Shown: piece by piece, positions 11,758 through 22,824 of the stretch
How the letters are laid out: each line of letters opens with the position of its first letter
Position numbering within the stretch: position 1 is the stretch's first letter
Source of the DNA: Macrococcoides canis
Lineage (GTDB): Bacteria; Bacillota; Bacilli; Staphylococcales; Staphylococcaceae
Length of the DNA stretch: 64,000 nt
Reading direction: 5' to 3'
Assembly (NCBI RefSeq): GCF_002119805.1
Contig: NZ_CP021059.1
Coordinates: forward strand, 434,001-498,000
Translations under genes and position numbers: made by a program
Notes under the pieces: generated by a model
What the model saw: only the letters and a program-made list of their open reading frames with translations
The model's database searches: none
What the model was told of the DNA's origin: nothing

Positions 11758-12870
11758 TAAGCTTTCGTATACAGTTACAATCTCTTCGACTAATGAATCA
11801 TCAATTTTCGCATATTCTTTTAAGAATGCACGTGCGCCATGCGCATCGATATAAGTATCTTTTTCAACGCTTTCTGGATCGTTTGCGTCACTGTATTTTA
11901 ATAAGTATGCTGCCATACGTACTAAGTTTTCGTGTGGAAGTTGATGCTCGTATAAAGCGCGTAACGGTTTAATGATACGGTCTTCTGGGCTGATCTTACG
12001 AATCGGCGAACGTCCAACACGGTTTAATGCATCTGATAAGTATGGATTTGTAAAACGTCCGATAATTTTCTCCACATATTGTGCTTGTTCTTCAGTTGTA
12101 AAGTCATATGCCGTCGTTAAATAAGCGCTTGTCTCCTGCAATACTGCTTTTACTGCTGCGACCACTTCCGCGTCTTTCATTGCTTCATCAACTGTGTGAT
12201 AACCTTTGTAAGTTCCGTAATAAGCGATAAATGCATGGCCTGTATTAACTGTCATTAACTTACGTTCGATAAATGGATGTAAGTCTGCTACATATTTCAC
12301 ACCAGTTAATTGTTCACCAGCCCATACGTCACTTTCGATTACCCACTCGAAGAATGGCTCAACCATAACATCTAATGGATTGTCTTGCTTTTGGATTGGA
12401 ACAATTCTATCTACTGCTGAATTCGGGAAATGGATGGCTTCCATGTCTGCAACTTCAGGTGCAATATCTAATACTGCGGCCTTTAAAGTATCTGTCGCCA
12501 TAATCGCATTTTCACAGGCAACGATGTTTAATGTGTGTGCAGGATCTCTGTCAAGCAATGTTGCCGCAAAGCTCTTTGCGATAATTGGAAGAATAGAGAC
12601 ACCGACTGCACATGTAATTAAGTCTGCTTCGATGATTGCTTGTTTTAAACTTTCCGCGTCATTCATACTATTGATGCCGCGTACATTCGTTACTGTTTGG
12701 CGTTCTTTATTTTCTTCAGCGATAATCACGTCATACTGTCCATCGCGATTTAACGCATCGATAATTTCTGCGTTCACATCAGCAAATGTTACGTCATAAT
12801 CATTATCGAATAATACTTTTCCGATAAACCCACGACCAATATTACCTGCACCAAAATGAACGGCTTTCAT
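11755..12870 (-). CDS. mtlD: Mannitol-1-phosphate 5-dehydrogenase
   Basis: Oxidises mannitol-1-phosphate to fructose-6-phosphate with NAD+. The N-terminal Rossmann motif is visible ([16 protein letters not shown]), as is the catalytic [16 protein letters not shown] segment with its Lys, Asn and His. 371 residues, usual for the family. It is the last gene of the mtlA-mtlR-mtlF-mtlD operon; its ATG overlaps the mtlF stop by one base (TAATG). Confidence 0.96.
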   Translation of the reverse strand: MKAVHFGAGNIGRGFIGKVLFDNDYDVTFADVNAEIIDALNRDGQYDVIIAEENKERQTVTNVRGINSMNDAESLKQAIIEADLITCAVGVSILPIIAKSFAATLLDRDPAHTLNIVACENAIMATDTLKAAVLDIAPEVADMEAIHFPNSAVDRIVPIQKQDNPLDVMVEPFFEWVIESDVWAGEQLTGVKYVADLHPFIERKLMTVNTGHAFIAYYGTYKGYHTVDEAMKDAEVVAAVKAVLQETSAYLTTAYDFTTEEQAQYVEKIIGRFTNPYLSDALNRVGRSPIRKISPEDRIIKPLRALYEHQLPHENLVRMAAYLLKYSDANDPESVEKDTYIDAHGARAFLKEYAKIDDSLVEEIVTVYESL

Positions 12871-13304
12871 TATAGTTCCACCTCGTTGAAGATCGCATTA
12901 ATTTCTTCAGCTGATTGTGCGTTAATTACGCGTTCTACGTTTTCTTCTTCAGAGAATACAATCGCAATCTGGCTTAATAAATCTAGATGTTCTCCGTCTT
13001 TACCAGCGATACCGACAACGACTTTCACTTCATTACCGTCCCAGTCAATGCCTTCAGGTGCCTGAATTAACACGATACCTGATTTTAATACTGCAGATTT
13101 TGCTTCATCTGTACCATGTGGGATAGCTAGGAAGTTCCCCATATAAGTTGATACGATCGCTTCACGTTCTTTCATTGCCTGAATATAATCTTGTGTTACG
13201 GCACCGATTTCAACTAACTTTGAACCTGCTGCTTCGATTGCGCTATCGCGGTCAGCGATTGCTTGATTGATTAAAATATTTTCTGTTGGGATTAAATTTG
13301 ACAT
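12870..13304 (-). CDS. mtlF: Mannitol-specific PTS EIIA component
   Basis: Cytoplasmic phosphocarrier that passes phosphate from HPr to the EIIB domain of MtlA. The phosphorylated histidine lies in [12 protein letters not shown] start at the ATG at 13304, 8 bases after GGAG, rather than at a GTG at 13313 that overlaps the mtlR stop; this gives 144 residues, [10 protein letters not shown] at the N-terminus. It sits 5 bases after mtlR. Confidence 0.95.
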   Translation of the reverse strand: MSNLIPTENILINQAIADRDSAIEAAGSKLVEIGAVTQDYIQAMKEREAIVSTYMGNFLAIPHGTDEAKSAVLKSGIVLIQAPEGIDWDGNEVKVVVGIAGKDGEHLDLLSQIAIVFSEEENVERVINAQSAEEINAIFNEVEL

Positions 13305-13309
13305 ATTGA

Positions 13310-15313
13310 TCACTCCATTGTTTTTATTTGTCTTGATATTTGTTTCAAAAATGCTTGTTTCATATATTCGATGACGAATGGTTCGTCGTTGAATAACTTT
13401 TCTGGTGAAGAGACATATTCCATTACGAGTAAGCTCATCTCACTGATTAATGGCCTCAGCAATGTATCTTCAGGTAAGAACATATAGACAAGGTAATGTG
13501 CATGAGACATTACACCATCCATGTTCTTTAATTCTACACCATTTTTATTATGAGCCAAAATGATAGCTGCTGTATGAATACTTTCATGTACGATATGTGG
13601 TATTGCAATAGTACTGTCGGTAAGCAGGAATCCTTGCAGATGGTTTCTGTAGCTTAGTGCTTCCTGGAAAGCTTCGAGATCGTTCACTTTGTCCTGCATT
13701 TTAGAAGCGGCAAACGCGATAAAATCTTCATCCTCCATTACAGCGAACTGTATATCATGAATGAGCTTGTCACCCTCATGCACAAAGGAGACAAAGTCGT
13801 TATAACCGACTGTATTCATTGCTTTTTCATCTTTCGTTACAGTGTGTGCTAGCGAGAAGTATTGAGATAACAGCGCCTGATCTGACTCTGGTAATAACGG
13901 ATTGACGACGGTATAAGGGTAGTCCGTGTCGAGTGCAACCGTCGAAACAATGTAATCGTATCGGGAGAGGTCAAGGTGTTTCAGTTCGCTGACACTTGCC
14001 ATCTTTGACACGTTTACTTCAGGGAAAGTCGCTTCTATCTTTGAGGATAGAATTCTGCTCGTTCCGATACCGCTTGTACAGACTACAAGAATCTGCTGCT
14101 CTTTTTTATGCGCACCACCGAAGTGGAGTGCGATAAAGGCAACTTCTCCTTCAGGGAACTGCAGATCAGGAAAGACTTCCTGTAAACTTAATGCAACAGC
14201 ATTAAAGATTTCCGGGTAATCTTCTTTAATCATCTCTGTGAGCGGATTAAAGGTTTCAATACCGCCTGATATGCGGTTGAGTGCTGGTACGAGGTGCAGC
14301 ATCAAGCCATCAAATAACGTATCATTATTATCGATGGATAACGGACTATAGTGATTAACCGCCGTAATTAAAGCAGCAACTTCTTCCTGCAGGTTGATAT
14401 TTGTCTCGCTTTCATCAGCTTTACGTTTAGCACCGCGGAGATGCATTGTGATGAATATCTTCTCTTCTGTATCGAACGTTACATTGTAGACTGTCTCTAG
14501 ATTGTTACAGAGCTGTTCAGCAATACGAAATTCTGGTGTTACAGAAAGTGCAGTAATCATCGTTTCATCAATTGACACACGTTCGTGATTCTTGATGCGT
14601 TCGATTGCCAGTACAATGTGCAGCGTGAGCGTTAAATAAGCCGTTTCTGTAAGTACGTAGGGTAGCTCGATAAGCGCATCCATAAGCAGCCTTTCCGCAT
14701 TGAAGATTTCATTTACATCGACAAATGCAGACATATGTTTATCGTTTAATGTCTGATAAACGAAGTGATCCTCAATTACAGAATAGACACTCGTTGAATT
14801 TAACTTATCGAGCATCATATCTGCTAAATACTGTCTGCGATCTGCTTCAGAACCATTCAGCATAATTCCTTCACCACGCTTTTTAACGAGTGACAGACGA
14901 TAATGCGCAAGCTCCTTTTCGATTGCTTCCAGTTCTTTATTCAATTTGTTGATCGAGATTCCTACTTCATTGGCTAAACTATACAGCTTCACCGGGTCCT
15001 TGGATTTGATCAAAGCATAGATGATAATAACTTTGCGTTCTTCAACAGACAGATCAAGCGTGTTGTTCTGCTCGAGCACATCGATCAAAGCTTCAAAATC
15101 ATTCGACGTACCAGAAAGTTTTAAACCTTTATGAGGTACTCTCTCCAGATTAATATTGAACTTATTTAAAGTATCTTCAACAAATCTCAGTTCACGATGC
15201 ACCGTTCTGCTGGATACACCAAGCCCTTGAGCAATATAACGAATCGACAAAAAGGAGTGTGGATTCTTCAGCAGAGATTCGATGATTTTCTTCTCTCGAT
15301 TACTGATTTGCAT
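13310..15313 (-). CDS. mtlR: Mannitol operon transcriptional activator
   Basis: PTS-controlled activator of the mannitol operon. Domain order: N-terminal HTH_11 (about 5-60, [20 protein letters not shown]), a second Mga-like HTH, two PRD domains with conserved His ([16 protein letters not shown] and [22 protein letters not shown] and [11 protein letters not shown]), a GatB-like EIIB domain with [13 protein letters not shown], and a C-terminal EIIA-like domain with [10 protein letters not shown]. The start at 15313 is chosen because AAAGGAG is 8 bases upstream; an in-frame GTG at 15322 overlaps the RBS. It lies between mtlA and mtlF, as in staphylococci. Confidence 0.94.
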   Translation of the reverse strand: MQISNREKKIIESLLKNPHSFLSIRYIAQGLGVSSRTVHRELRFVEDTLNKFNINLERVPHKGLKLSGTSNDFEALIDVLEQNNTLDLSVEERKVIIIYALIKSKDPVKLYSLANEVGISINKLNKELEAIEKELAHYRLSLVKKRGEGIMLNGSEADRRQYLADMMLDKLNSTSVYSVIEDHFVYQTLNDKHMSAFVDVNEIFNAERLLMDALIELPYVLTETAYLTLTLHIVLAIERIKNHERVSIDETMITALSVTPEFRIAEQLCNNLETVYNVTFDTEEKIFITMHLRGAKRKADESETNINLQEEVAALITAVNHYSPLSIDNNDTLFDGLMLHLVPALNRISGGIETFNPLTEMIKEDYPEIFNAVALSLQEVFPDLQFPEGEVAFIALHFGGAHKKEQQILVVCTSGIGTSRILSSKIEATFPEVNVSKMASVSELKHLDLSRYDYIVSTVALDTDYPYTVVNPLLPESDQALLSQYFSLAHTVTKDEKAMNTVGYNDFVSFVHEGDKLIHDIQFAVMEDEDFIAFAASKMQDKVNDLEAFQEALSYRNHLQGFLLTDSTIAIPHIVHESIHTAAIILAHNKNGVELKNMDGVMSHAHYLVYMFLPEDTLLRPLISEMSLLVMEYVSSPEKLFNDEPFVIEYMKQAFLKQISRQIKTME

Positions 15314-15374
15314 GATCCACACTCCTTTAATATGATTTAACTTTATATTATTGAGAATTGATTCAGTTGTCTAC

Positions 15375-16898
15375 TTATTGCACTTCTTTTAAGTTTTTGA
15401 TGAGATCATCATATTTCGGTGAATTTAAGAAGTTATCTACTGAAATATGGATCGCATCAGGTGCTTGTTTAATCGCACGGTCTGTTAATACTTTTTGTGT
15501 GATTACAAGATCCACGTCTTTTGGAAGCTGGTTGATCGCTGTGTTTGTAACATCAAGATCGATACCCGCTTTTTTGAACTTGTTACGCATCATACCAGCA
15601 CCCATCGCACTTGAACCCATACCCGCATCACAAGCGAAGATGACTTTCTTAACGTTTGAGTAATCATGTGCATCTACGTTCTCAGTATCATACTTTGCAA
15701 GTAAATCAGTCTCGTCATTTGCCGGTGCTTCGCTTGTTGTCTCATCAGTTTTATCAATAACTGTTACACGATCAGATGACTCAGATTTAAGAGCACCTGC
15801 AACAGATGACTTCTTACCTTTAGTAGTTTCCATCTTCGCTGTAGCTGCTGCTAAATCGTCAGTACCTTCTTTATCTTTAGAGAATTTTAAGATGATAGAA
15901 GCAACTACAAAAGTAACTATTGTTGATAATAAGATACCGATAAACATATGGATGAACTCACCTTTAGGCGTCATAGCTATATAAGCAAAGATTGAACCAG
16001 GAGCTGGTGCTGCTTTTAAACCAAAATCCACAGCAGAGAAATAAGCGACCCCAGTCATTCCACCAGCAATTGTAGCTAATAATAATACAGGTTTCATCAA
16101 TACATAAGGGAAATAAATCTCGTGAATTCCACCAGCGAAGTGGATAATAGCAGCACCTGGAGCCGTAGCTCGAGCTGTGCCTTTACCAAAGAACATATAT
16201 GCTAATAAAATACCAAATCCAGGGCCAGGGTTAGACTCTAATGTGAATAGAATAGATTTACCAGCTTCAGATGCTTGGTTTATCCCTAATGGATTTAAAA
16301 CACCATGGTTAATTGCATTATTTAAGAATAAGATTTTTGCTGGTTCAATTAATAAAGATGTTAAAGGTAAGATATGATTATTTACTAAGAATTTAACTGC
16401 TTCACCTAAAGCCCACATAATCCAGCCAATAATTGGTGATAGCCATAAATAAGATACAATCATCATACCTAAAGCTAAAAATCCTGCAGAGAAGTTATTG
16501 ATTAACATTTCAAATCCTGCTCTGATTCTTGGTTGCACAGCATTATCAAACTTTTTCATTAACCAAGCTGTTAGTGGTCCGATAATCATGGCTCCAAGCA
16601 ACATATGTTGCTCGAATGCTGCAATAATACCCATTGTTGCTGCGGCACCAACAACACCGCCACGAACATCATGGACAAGTTTCCCGCCCATAAAAGCAAT
16701 CATGATAGGAATTAAATAGTGAATTGTTGGGCCAACCATTGTTGCTAAATCTTCATTTGGCATCCAACCTTTTGGAATAAATAAAGCTGTTAAGAATCCC
16801 CAAGCGATAAAGATTGGGATATTCGGCATTACCATACTGCTTAGGAAAGAACCGAATGCTTGAACGCGACGTTGAACGCCACTTTTTTGTTCTGCCAT
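15375..16898 (-). CDS. mtlA: Mannitol-specific PTS EIICB
   Basis: Membrane permease that imports mannitol and phosphorylates it to mannitol-1-phosphate. The N-terminal EIIC domain (about residues 10-340) has multiple hydrophobic segments and the GGIHEIYFPYVL motif. An acidic, Ser/Thr-rich linker (about 345-420) leads to an EIIB domain whose phosphorylated Cys lies in FACDAGMGSSAMG. There is no fused EIIA, which is supplied by mtlF. AAAGGGG precedes the ATG. First gene of the mtl operon; a cre-like palindrome lies about 75 bases upstream. Confidence 0.96.
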   Translation of the reverse strand: MAEQKSGVQRRVQAFGSFLSSMVMPNIPIFIAWGFLTALFIPKGWMPNEDLATMVGPTIHYLIPIMIAFMGGKLVHDVRGGVVGAAATMGIIAAFEQHMLLGAMIIGPLTAWLMKKFDNAVQPRIRAGFEMLINNFSAGFLALGMMIVSYLWLSPIIGWIMWALGEAVKFLVNNHILPLTSLLIEPAKILFLNNAINHGVLNPLGINQASEAGKSILFTLESNPGPGFGILLAYMFFGKGTARATAPGAAIIHFAGGIHEIYFPYVLMKPVLLLATIAGGMTGVAYFSAVDFGLKAAPAPGSIFAYIAMTPKGEFIHMFIGILLSTIVTFVVASIILKFSKDKEGTDDLAAATAKMETTKGKKSSVAGALKSESSDRVTVIDKTDETTSEAPANDETDLLAKYDTENVDAHDYSNVKKVIFACDAGMGSSAMGAGMMRNKFKKAGIDLDVTNTAINQLPKDVDLVITQKVLTDRAIKQAPDAIHISVDNFLNSPKYDDLIKNLKEVQ

Positions 16899-16968
16899 TA
16901 TAAAAACCCCTTTATTAATATATTTTCGAAGGACAAGTTACATTTTGCTCTACAGTTTAATAGTACAT

Positions 16969-16989
16969 TGAAAATAGACCGCTTTCAAT
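16969..16989 (-). promoter_or_regulatory. cre-like palindrome upstream of mtlA
   Basis: TTGAAAatagaccgCTTTCAA reads on the minus strand as TTGAAAGCGGTCTAT, close to the CcpA consensus WTGNAANCGNWNNCW. Its place 70-90 bases before mtlA fits catabolite repression of mannitol use. MtlR binding is the alternative. Confidence 0.5.
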
Positions 16990-17085
16990 TTAAAGCAAAC
17001 TCAATTTTGTCATAGGCTTTAGTGACAAATAAGATTTGTAATTGTGAAAGTGAACACATAGTTGTAAATATTTGATAGAATACAC

Positions 17086-17115
17086 TTGTATAAACAGATA
17101 TCTATATAGTACAAT
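17086..17115 (+). promoter_or_regulatory. Predicted glmS promoter
   Basis: TTGTAT (17086-17091) and TACAAT (17110-17115) with an 18-base spacer, about 60 bases before the ribozyme core. This gives a leader long enough to contain the ribozyme. Confidence 0.5.
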
Positions 17116-17171
17116 AGTCTAAGTTTAGTAAACTATTTCATTCGAAAAGGAGGATCGTTACAACTGAATAT

Positions 17172-17340
17172 ACAGCGCCAGAACAGGAAACTGTTGACGA
17201 GGACGGATGGTTATCGAAATTTCGGCGGATGCCATCCCGGATAGAGCGATTCGATAGCTGATGAACAAACCACCTGGGCAACTGGGTGAACAAAAAGCAT
17301 CAGCACCGCATAATAAAACTACTAAACAAAAATATAAATT
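17172..17340 (+). ncRNA. glmS ribozyme: glmS ribozyme (glucosamine-6-phosphate riboswitch)
   Basis: The leader contains the conserved core elements AGCGCCAGAAC, GTTGACGAGG, ATCGAAATTTCGGCGGATGCC and TCCCGG in the right order. Self-cleavage would fall before G17175 in ACA|GCGCC. When glucosamine-6-phosphate is abundant the ribozyme cuts the mRNA and expression of glmS falls. The 3' part (about 17262-17315, with CACCTGGGCAACTGGGTG) fits the P3/P4 pseudoknot region. The 3' boundary is approximate. Confidence 0.93.
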
Positions 17341-17368
17341 GAATTGGAATTAGCAGGAGGAAATTATT

Positions 17369-19171
17369 ATGTGTGGTATCGTAGGATATATTGGAACAGA
17401 GGATGCGAAAGAGATCCTTTTAAAAGGTTTAGAAAAATTAGAATATCGTGGGTATGATTCAGCAGGGATTGCTGTACGTAACGGAGAAGATGTACGTGTC
17501 TACAAAGAAAAAGGGCGTATCGCAGAGCTGCGCAAAGTTGTAGATAATAGCTTCGAAACGACAACAGGTATCGGACATACACGCTGGGCGACACATGGTG
17601 TACCTAATCACGAAAACTCTCACCCACATCAATCTGAAAGTGAGCGTTTCACATTAGTGCATAACGGTGTGATCGAGAACTATGAGCAATTAAAGAATGA
17701 ATATTTATCAGGTGTAACATTTAAGTCTGATACGGATACAGAAATTATCGTTCAACTTGTTGAGCATTTCTCTAAACAAGGTCTAGAAACAGAAGCGGCT
17801 TTCGTTGAAGTATTGAAATTATTACATGGTTCATATGCTTTAGGATTATTAGATACAGAGAACCCAGACGTTATTTACGTTGCGAAGAACAAATCACCTT
17901 TACTTGTAGGTTTAGGAGATGGGTTCAACGTTATCGCATCTGACGCGATGGCGATGTTACAAGTAACAGACACTTATACAGAATTGCACGATGGTGAAAT
18001 TGTTCTTGTAACGAAAGAAAACATCGAGATTAAAGATTTAGAAGGTAAGAAAGTGAAACGTAAACCTTACAAAGCTGAAATCGATGCATCAGATATCGAA
18101 AAAGGAACATACGCGCACTACATGCTTAAAGAAATTAACGAGCAGCCTGCTGCAATGCGTAATATCATCCAGAAGTATCAAGATGAAAAAGGAAACTTAA
18201 AGATCGATAAAGATATCGTGAAAGCTGTGCGTAAAGCGGACCGTATCTATATCGTTGCTTGTGGTACATCTTATAATGCTGGTCTTGTTGGTAAAGAATA
18301 CTTAGAGAAATGGGCGGGTATTCCAACAGAAGTACACGTGGCTTCTGAATTTGTCTACAACATGCCATTACTTTCTAAGAAACCATTATTCATCTATATC
18401 TCACAATCAGGTGAAACAGCGGATAGCCGTGCAGTATTAGTTGAAACGAAGAAATTAGGACATCCTGCACTGACTATTACAAACGTAGCAGGTTCAACAT
18501 TATCACGTGAAGCGGATCATACATTGATTCTTCATGCAGGACCTGAAATTGCAGTAGCATCAACAAAAGCTTACACTGCACAGATCGCAGTATTATCAAT
18601 CTTAGCGCAAGTTGCTGCAGCTGACGCAGGAATCGATACTGGAATTGATCTATTACCAGAACTTGCAAAAGTAACATCAGCGATTACAACGGTTATCGAT
18701 GATGCTGAATTAATGGAGAAAATTGCAACGGACTTCTTAGAAACAACACGTAACTGCTTCTTCATCGGACGTACGATGGATTATTATGTAGGTGTTGAAG
18801 GTGCGTTGAAACTTAAAGAAATCTCTTACATCCAGGCAGAAGGTTTCGCCGGTGGAGAGTTAAAACACGGTACAATCGCATTAATTGAAGAAGGAACACC
18901 TGTGATTGCATTAGCAACTCAAGAAGGTGTGAACTTATCAATTCGCGGTAACGTGAAAGAAGTTGTAGCACGTGGTGCAAATCCTTGTATCATTTCTATG
19001 GACGGATTAAACCAGGAAGGCGACACTTATGTGATTCCTCATGTTCATGAAATGTTAGCGCCGTTAGTATCAGTAGTAACGACACAGTTAATCGCATACT
19101 ACGCAGCATTACATCGTGGAGCGGACGTAGATAAACCACGTAACTTAGCAAAATCTGTAACAGTTGAATAA
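17369..19171 (+). CDS. glmS: Glutamine-fructose-6-phosphate aminotransferase (isomerizing)
   Basis: Makes glucosamine-6-phosphate from fructose-6-phosphate and glutamine, the first step to UDP-GlcNAc. It begins MCGIVGYIG, placing the nucleophile Cys at position 2 after Met removal. The glutaminase domain covers about 2-220 ([11 protein letters not shown]). Two SIS isomerase domains follow ([28 protein letters not shown]), ending in the typical KSVTVE. 600 residues, usual. AGGAGG precedes the ATG. Controlled by the ribozyme in its leader; product flows to GlmM encoded nearby. Confidence 0.97.
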   Translation: MCGIVGYIGTEDAKEILLKGLEKLEYRGYDSAGIAVRNGEDVRVYKEKGRIAELRKVVDNSFETTTGIGHTRWATHGVPNHENSHPHQSESERFTLVHNGVIENYEQLKNEYLSGVTFKSDTDTEIIVQLVEHFSKQGLETEAAFVEVLKLLHGSYALGLLDTENPDVIYVAKNKSPLLVGLGDGFNVIASDAMAMLQVTDTYTELHDGEIVLVTKENIEIKDLEGKKVKRKPYKAEIDASDIEKGTYAHYMLKEINEQPAAMRNIIQKYQDEKGNLKIDKDIVKAVRKADRIYIVACGTSYNAGLVGKEYLEKWAGIPTEVHVASEFVYNMPLLSKKPLFIYISQSGETADSRAVLVETKKLGHPALTITNVAGSTLSREADHTLILHAGPEIAVASTKAYTAQIAVLSILAQVAAADAGIDTGIDLLPELAKVTSAITTVIDDAELMEKIATDFLETTRNCFFIGRTMDYYVGVEGALKLKEISYIQAEGFAGGELKHGTIALIEEGTPVIALATQEGVNLSIRGNVKEVVARGANPCIISMDGLNQEGDTYVIPHVHEMLAPLVSVVTTQLIAYYAALHRGADVDKPRNLAKSVTVE

Positions 19172-19184
19172 TTTATAGATAGAT

Positions 19185-19217
19185 AGGCATCTCATTCAAT
19201 GAGATGCTTATTTTTTA
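19185..19217 (+). terminator. glmS terminator
   Basis: GCATCTCA-ttcaa-TGAGATGC hairpin followed by a T-rich tail. Confidence 0.9.
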
Positions 19218-19472
19218 TAGCTATGTGTATGGTATAAACATACATGATAATGCAATAAATTTATATGATGTTATATAATAAGTGCATTATCATTATATTG
19301 CGTAAAATATTTAAATAATTAACGAATTTATGTTATTTTTAGTTAAGATTAATTATTTATTGCTATTTTTATTATTTATAATTTTCGAAAATCCCTATTG
19401 ATTTTGTCGGATTTAATTTTTGTATATTTGGTATAATATAACTAAATATTGTAATGAATAGGTGGGGGAAAT
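19218..19472 (+). promoter_or_regulatory. AT-rich upstream region with a CodY-like box
   Basis: No gene is visible. At about 19380-19394 there is AATTTTCGAAAATCC, close to the CodY consensus AATTTTCWGAAAATT but one base short in the centre. Promoter-like AT-rich sequence (GGTATAATAT near 19430) follows. Confidence 0.3.
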
Positions 19473-20225
19473 ATGAATACAATAGATATGTATTTAATCG
19501 TCGATGATATCAATAAAAAACACCCAGAATTGAAACATAATGAAGAAAGTCAGTTAATTTTAAGAACGTTAATCTTTACGAATTTTGCATTAGATTCTGT
19601 AGAATACATCACCGGCCTTTCAAAACCACAGATTCTATCCGTCTATCAGAAGATCAAGTCTTCTAACTTCGTGCAGCTGGACAACGATACAACTGTACAA
19701 ACATTAACGAAACCACGTAGCTTTAAACGAATTGAAATGGTTGAATTTATTAAAGCCAGGCTGCGTGAAGATAATCCTGACATCGAGTTCATCAACCTTA
19801 AATATAATGTATTGACATGCAAGCTTGATGAACAATATTTTACGGTCTATATCAGCACAAGTCGTGATTATGAATTCCTGAAGGATGAAGACCTGGTAAA
19901 TACGAAACGTGTTACAGCATGGCATAAAGGGGCTGAGACAATCTTCAAGGATTATGATTATTATGCGCTGCTTGTTAAGATTGACGAGCGCTCAACATAT
20001 GAGACTGATAATGATAAGGACATCGAGTATATCTTCTTAAGTAAACAGGAGATGAGCGACTGGATTGATCGCAAGAGTCGAAATCAAAGTGGAATGGTAA
20101 ACTGTTATGTTCAGTACTTACAGGATAAAAATAGTGGCAGCCTGCTGAAAGTCATCGATTCAAGGGAGCATCCGATGATTTCTTTAAAGGATTTCTATCG
20201 ACGTGCACTGACTGTTGGAGAGTAA
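19473..20225 (+). CDS. Hypothetical protein (250 aa), pairs with the next gene
   Basis: I do not recognise this protein. It is soluble, with no signal peptide or membrane segment. The N-terminal 80 residues are helical, with a possible helix-turn-helix (ITGLSKPQILSVYQKIKSS), so a winged-helix role is possible. The remainder is charged and aromatic-rich (YDYYALLVKIDERS). The GGTGGGGG RBS supports the ATG. It overlaps the next gene by 11 bases, so the two are probably co-transcribed and act together. Codon use looks like the chromosome, so recent transfer is not obvious. Confidence 0.7.
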   Translation: MNTIDMYLIVDDINKKHPELKHNEESQLILRTLIFTNFALDSVEYITGLSKPQILSVYQKIKSSNFVQLDNDTTVQTLTKPRSFKRIEMVEFIKARLREDNPDIEFINLKYNVLTCKLDEQYFTVYISTSRDYEFLKDEDLVNTKRVTAWHKGAETIFKDYDYYALLVKIDERSTYETDNDKDIEYIFLSKQEMSDWIDRKSRNQSGMVNCYVQYLQDKNSGSLLKVIDSREHPMISLKDFYRRALTVGE

Positions 20226-21099
20226 ACTACATGAGTTCTGGAAAGGATACACACGTTTTCCGGAAAATACACTTTACCACATCGAACACTATTCAGCATT
20301 TCATCCAGAAGATTTATTATACATACGCACCCACTATCCTCACTTTTTCGAGCCGATTACGCGTCTTAAAGGTCGTAAGCTTGCAGAAAGAATAAAATTC
20401 GAACAACATATGAAACAGTTGAATGGACAATATATTTATTGTGAAAAAGAAGGCGCAATTCGCGATGACAATCATATTAATATATGGGTTCCTGAACCGT
20501 TTAGCGGCAATTTAGATGAAGCAAAACTTTTGATATTGCTCGTCAATCCTCACTTTACTCCACAATTTCATCAAGATGATAAATATAAGTTGCGCTATTT
20601 TCAAAACTTGCATAAAGAAAGATGTAACTTTGCACCACATGAATTTGAAGATGGTGCTGTGGATCATAATAATAAGCTTAATTGGTTCTATCAGAATTTC
20701 TATAAGTATATTGAAGATAGTGAAATCACTTTTAAGCAGAATGATTTGATGAATATTGAATTTCTACCGTATGCATCAGCAAATAGAGAAGATACAAGTT
20801 ATCTCAATCAGCTGTTACCGTCACAACTAGTAGCGATAGAAGAAGTAAGAAATGGAATGTTAAAGGGTATTCCGATTATTGTGAGATCGACAGAACATTC
20901 AAGATGGTTTCAGCACATCCCAGAACTGCTTGCGTATGATTCTCTGTACATTTTTACTAACTATAAGAAACCATCACTACATCCACATGAAGTGATGCGT
21001 TACAGTACCTATAAAGAACGGCATCTATTAGCATCAATGAATCAATTAAGAATCAGACAGCAAGAGGATTATTCATCGTTACTGGATTATTTTAAATGA
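20215..21099 (+). CDS. Hypothetical protein (about 294 aa)
   Basis: Not recognised. Soluble and rich in His, Tyr and Phe (for example RTHYPHFFEP, FTPQFHQDDKYKLRYF, WFQHIPELLAYDSLYIF). The frame has no ATG near its beginning; the longest start is a TTG at 20215 inside the end of the upstream gene, so the true start is uncertain. The central motif ILLVNPHFTP followed by EFLPYAS recalls phosphate- or nucleic-acid-binding loops, but that is too weak for a function call. The strong terminator at 21142-21178 closes this two-gene unit. Confidence 0.65.
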   Translation: MESKLHEFWKGYTRFPENTLYHIEHYSAFHPEDLLYIRTHYPHFFEPITRLKGRKLAERIKFEQHMKQLNGQYIYCEKEGAIRDDNHINIWVPEPFSGNLDEAKLLILLVNPHFTPQFHQDDKYKLRYFQNLHKERCNFAPHEFEDGAVDHNNKLNWFYQNFYKYIEDSEITFKQNDLMNIEFLPYASANREDTSYLNQLLPSQLVAIEEVRNGMLKGIPIIVRSTEHSRWFQHIPELLAYDSLYIFTNYKKPSLHPHEVMRYSTYKERHLLASMNQLRIRQQEDYSSLLDYFK

Positions 21100-21141
21100 G
21101 TAGTACTTTCAAGTGAACTGATGTTCTACAACTAATAAACT

Positions 21142-21178
21142 CGGACAGTGCAGAAACGTTTCTGCATTGTCCGGGTTT
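21142..21178. terminator. Strong terminator hairpin
   Basis: CGGACAgTGCAGAAA-cg-TTTCTGCAtTGTCCG followed by GGGTTTTA. Long stem with one G-T mismatch, between two convergent genes. Confidence 0.85.
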
Positions 21179-21191
21179 TAATGTAGAGATA

Positions 21192-22637
21192 TTATTCATA
21201 TGGATTAGATCGATCGATTTCTTCTCCTGTTTCATCGTATTCAACTACTGTTCCATCTTCGTACACATCAAATGACATTACAGGGTCGCCATTATCATCA
21301 AAGACACCAAATCCATATCCGAATGATTTAGCGTCTGGTGTACGGACTTCACCGTATTCACTTAAATCAGATACGCCAAGATGATCTTCAGCTGCCTGGA
21401 TTGCATCGTCAGCTGTTTCGACCATGATGATATCAGATTGTGAATCAGACTCAGTATCAGAATCTTCGTCATCATTTGCATTAGCTTCAGCACGTTCCTC
21501 GGCTGCTTTTGCGCGTGCCTCGGCTGCTTCAGCACGTTCTAATGCTGACTTCGTTTCTTCTTTCTCTTGTTCTTGTTCTGCAATATAGGCATCGATATCA
21601 TCTTCATCGAATGATAATGTCACGCTGTTCGTGCCTTCAGCTAAATCGATGTCTGTTAACGTTTCTGTTGGTGTCTTAAAGTTCTTTCCATCAAGTTCAC
21701 CTTCAGCATAGATGCTTAAAGAATCTCCTTTATATGGACCGTAAGTTGTCTTAGCGCTGTTGTAATCCACTTCATTATCATTAACGAATACTTGCGTTTC
21801 TGAAGCATCCAGCTTACTATCACCTTCAACCTTAATATTAATGAAATGTTCATTGAATGCTAACTGGACTTGAGGCTCAGACAGAACATCAATATCAAGT
21901 GTGCCATCTGTAGACTGTCCATCTATCGTCTTTTGCGCATCCAGTGCATATTTACCGGCTACGAATGTACCGATTTCTGTCTCTTTCCCATCTGCTACAG
22001 AGATAGTGTGCTGCTTGCCATTGAAAGTAAATTCGATATCTGCATCTTCTTTACCTTCAATCGATACTTTATGACGTACAGGTTCGAAGTTGTACTTAGG
22101 GAACACGCTGAAATGTTTTCCGTTACGCTTTAAATCTAAGACGTCACGCTCACTGATTTGAATCGTCGTATCATTCTTATCTTTCGCAGCGGCATGAAGT
22201 TCATTGAAGAAATCATCTTTCTTACCGGACTTCTCAATCATCGTTGCAAAGGCTTTCGCTTCTTCTTCAGCGATGCCATCTTGACCGACTGTCAGCAAGT
22301 TGCTAAGCGTTTTATAGTCTTTGTCATTGATAGCCGTTTCAATCGATTTGGCATGTGTTTCAGGGCTGTATTTATGATTCAGGAAGAAGTATGCGCCGAT
22401 AAGTGCAGCGAGTAACAGTCCGATGAGTAGGAATGGCCATACGGGTCTTTTCTTTTTATTTTCTTTTACTCTGACCTTCTCTTGCTTCTTCTCTTTCTGT
22501 CTGCTCGGAATCGGTTCTCGTGCCATGCTGCTATGAGTAACTTCACTTTCCTGCGCAGGAAATGGGGTACCACAGTTCGTGCATACTTTGTGTGATAGCG
22601 GTGCTTCATGACCGCAGTTTGTACAGAATTTCTTCAT
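21192..22637 (-). CDS. TcaA-like zinc-ribbon membrane protein
   Basis: A 481-residue protein with an N-terminal zinc ribbon (MKKFCTNCGHEAP ... KVCTNCGTPF, two CxxC pairs), a basic linker, one transmembrane helix (about residues 69-87, PFLLIGLLLAALIGAYFFL) and a large extracellular part. This is the layout of TcaA/YvbJ-type proteins, linked in staphylococci to cell-wall stress and glycopeptide susceptibility. The extracellular part carries beta-rich repeats, then an Ala/Glu coiled coil (about 355-390, EEERAEA-type heptads), an acidic Asp/Ser patch and a C-terminal domain with FGYGFGVFDDNGDPVMSFDV. The C-terminal extension differs from classical TcaA. Single-gene unit; function is inferred from architecture. 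Confidence 0.75.
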   Translation of the reverse strand: MKKFCTNCGHEAPLSHKVCTNCGTPFPAQESEVTHSSMAREPIPSRQKEKKQEKVRVKENKKKRPVWPFLLIGLLLAALIGAYFFLNHKYSPETHAKSIETAINDKDYKTLSNLLTVGQDGIAEEEAKAFATMIEKSGKKDDFFNELHAAAKDKNDTTIQISERDVLDLKRNGKHFSVFPKYNFEPVRHKVSIEGKEDADIEFTFNGKQHTISVADGKETEIGTFVAGKYALDAQKTIDGQSTDGTLDIDVLSEPQVQLAFNEHFINIKVEGDSKLDASETQVFVNDNEVDYNSAKTTYGPYKGDSLSIYAEGELDGKNFKTPTETLTDIDLAEGTNSVTLSFDEDDIDAYIAEQEQEKEETKSALERAEAAEARAKAAEERAEANANDDEDSDTESDSQSDIIMVETADDAIQAAEDHLGVSDLSEYGEVRTPDAKSFGYGFGVFDDNGDPVMSFDVYEDGTVVEYDETGEEIDRSNPYE

Positions 22638-22824
22638 CGTCTGTCTCCTTTTATATAATGATATATTAATTCTAAAGTAAAAAAATACAATCTACAATAT
22701 AAATTGAACGAGAAGACAATATTTACATATTATTAAAATAATCAACATTCGTACAGAATGATAAAGATGAAATTATGCATAAGAGCGACTATAATAAAGT
22801 AAAAATAAAAAGAAGGAGTTCGTT

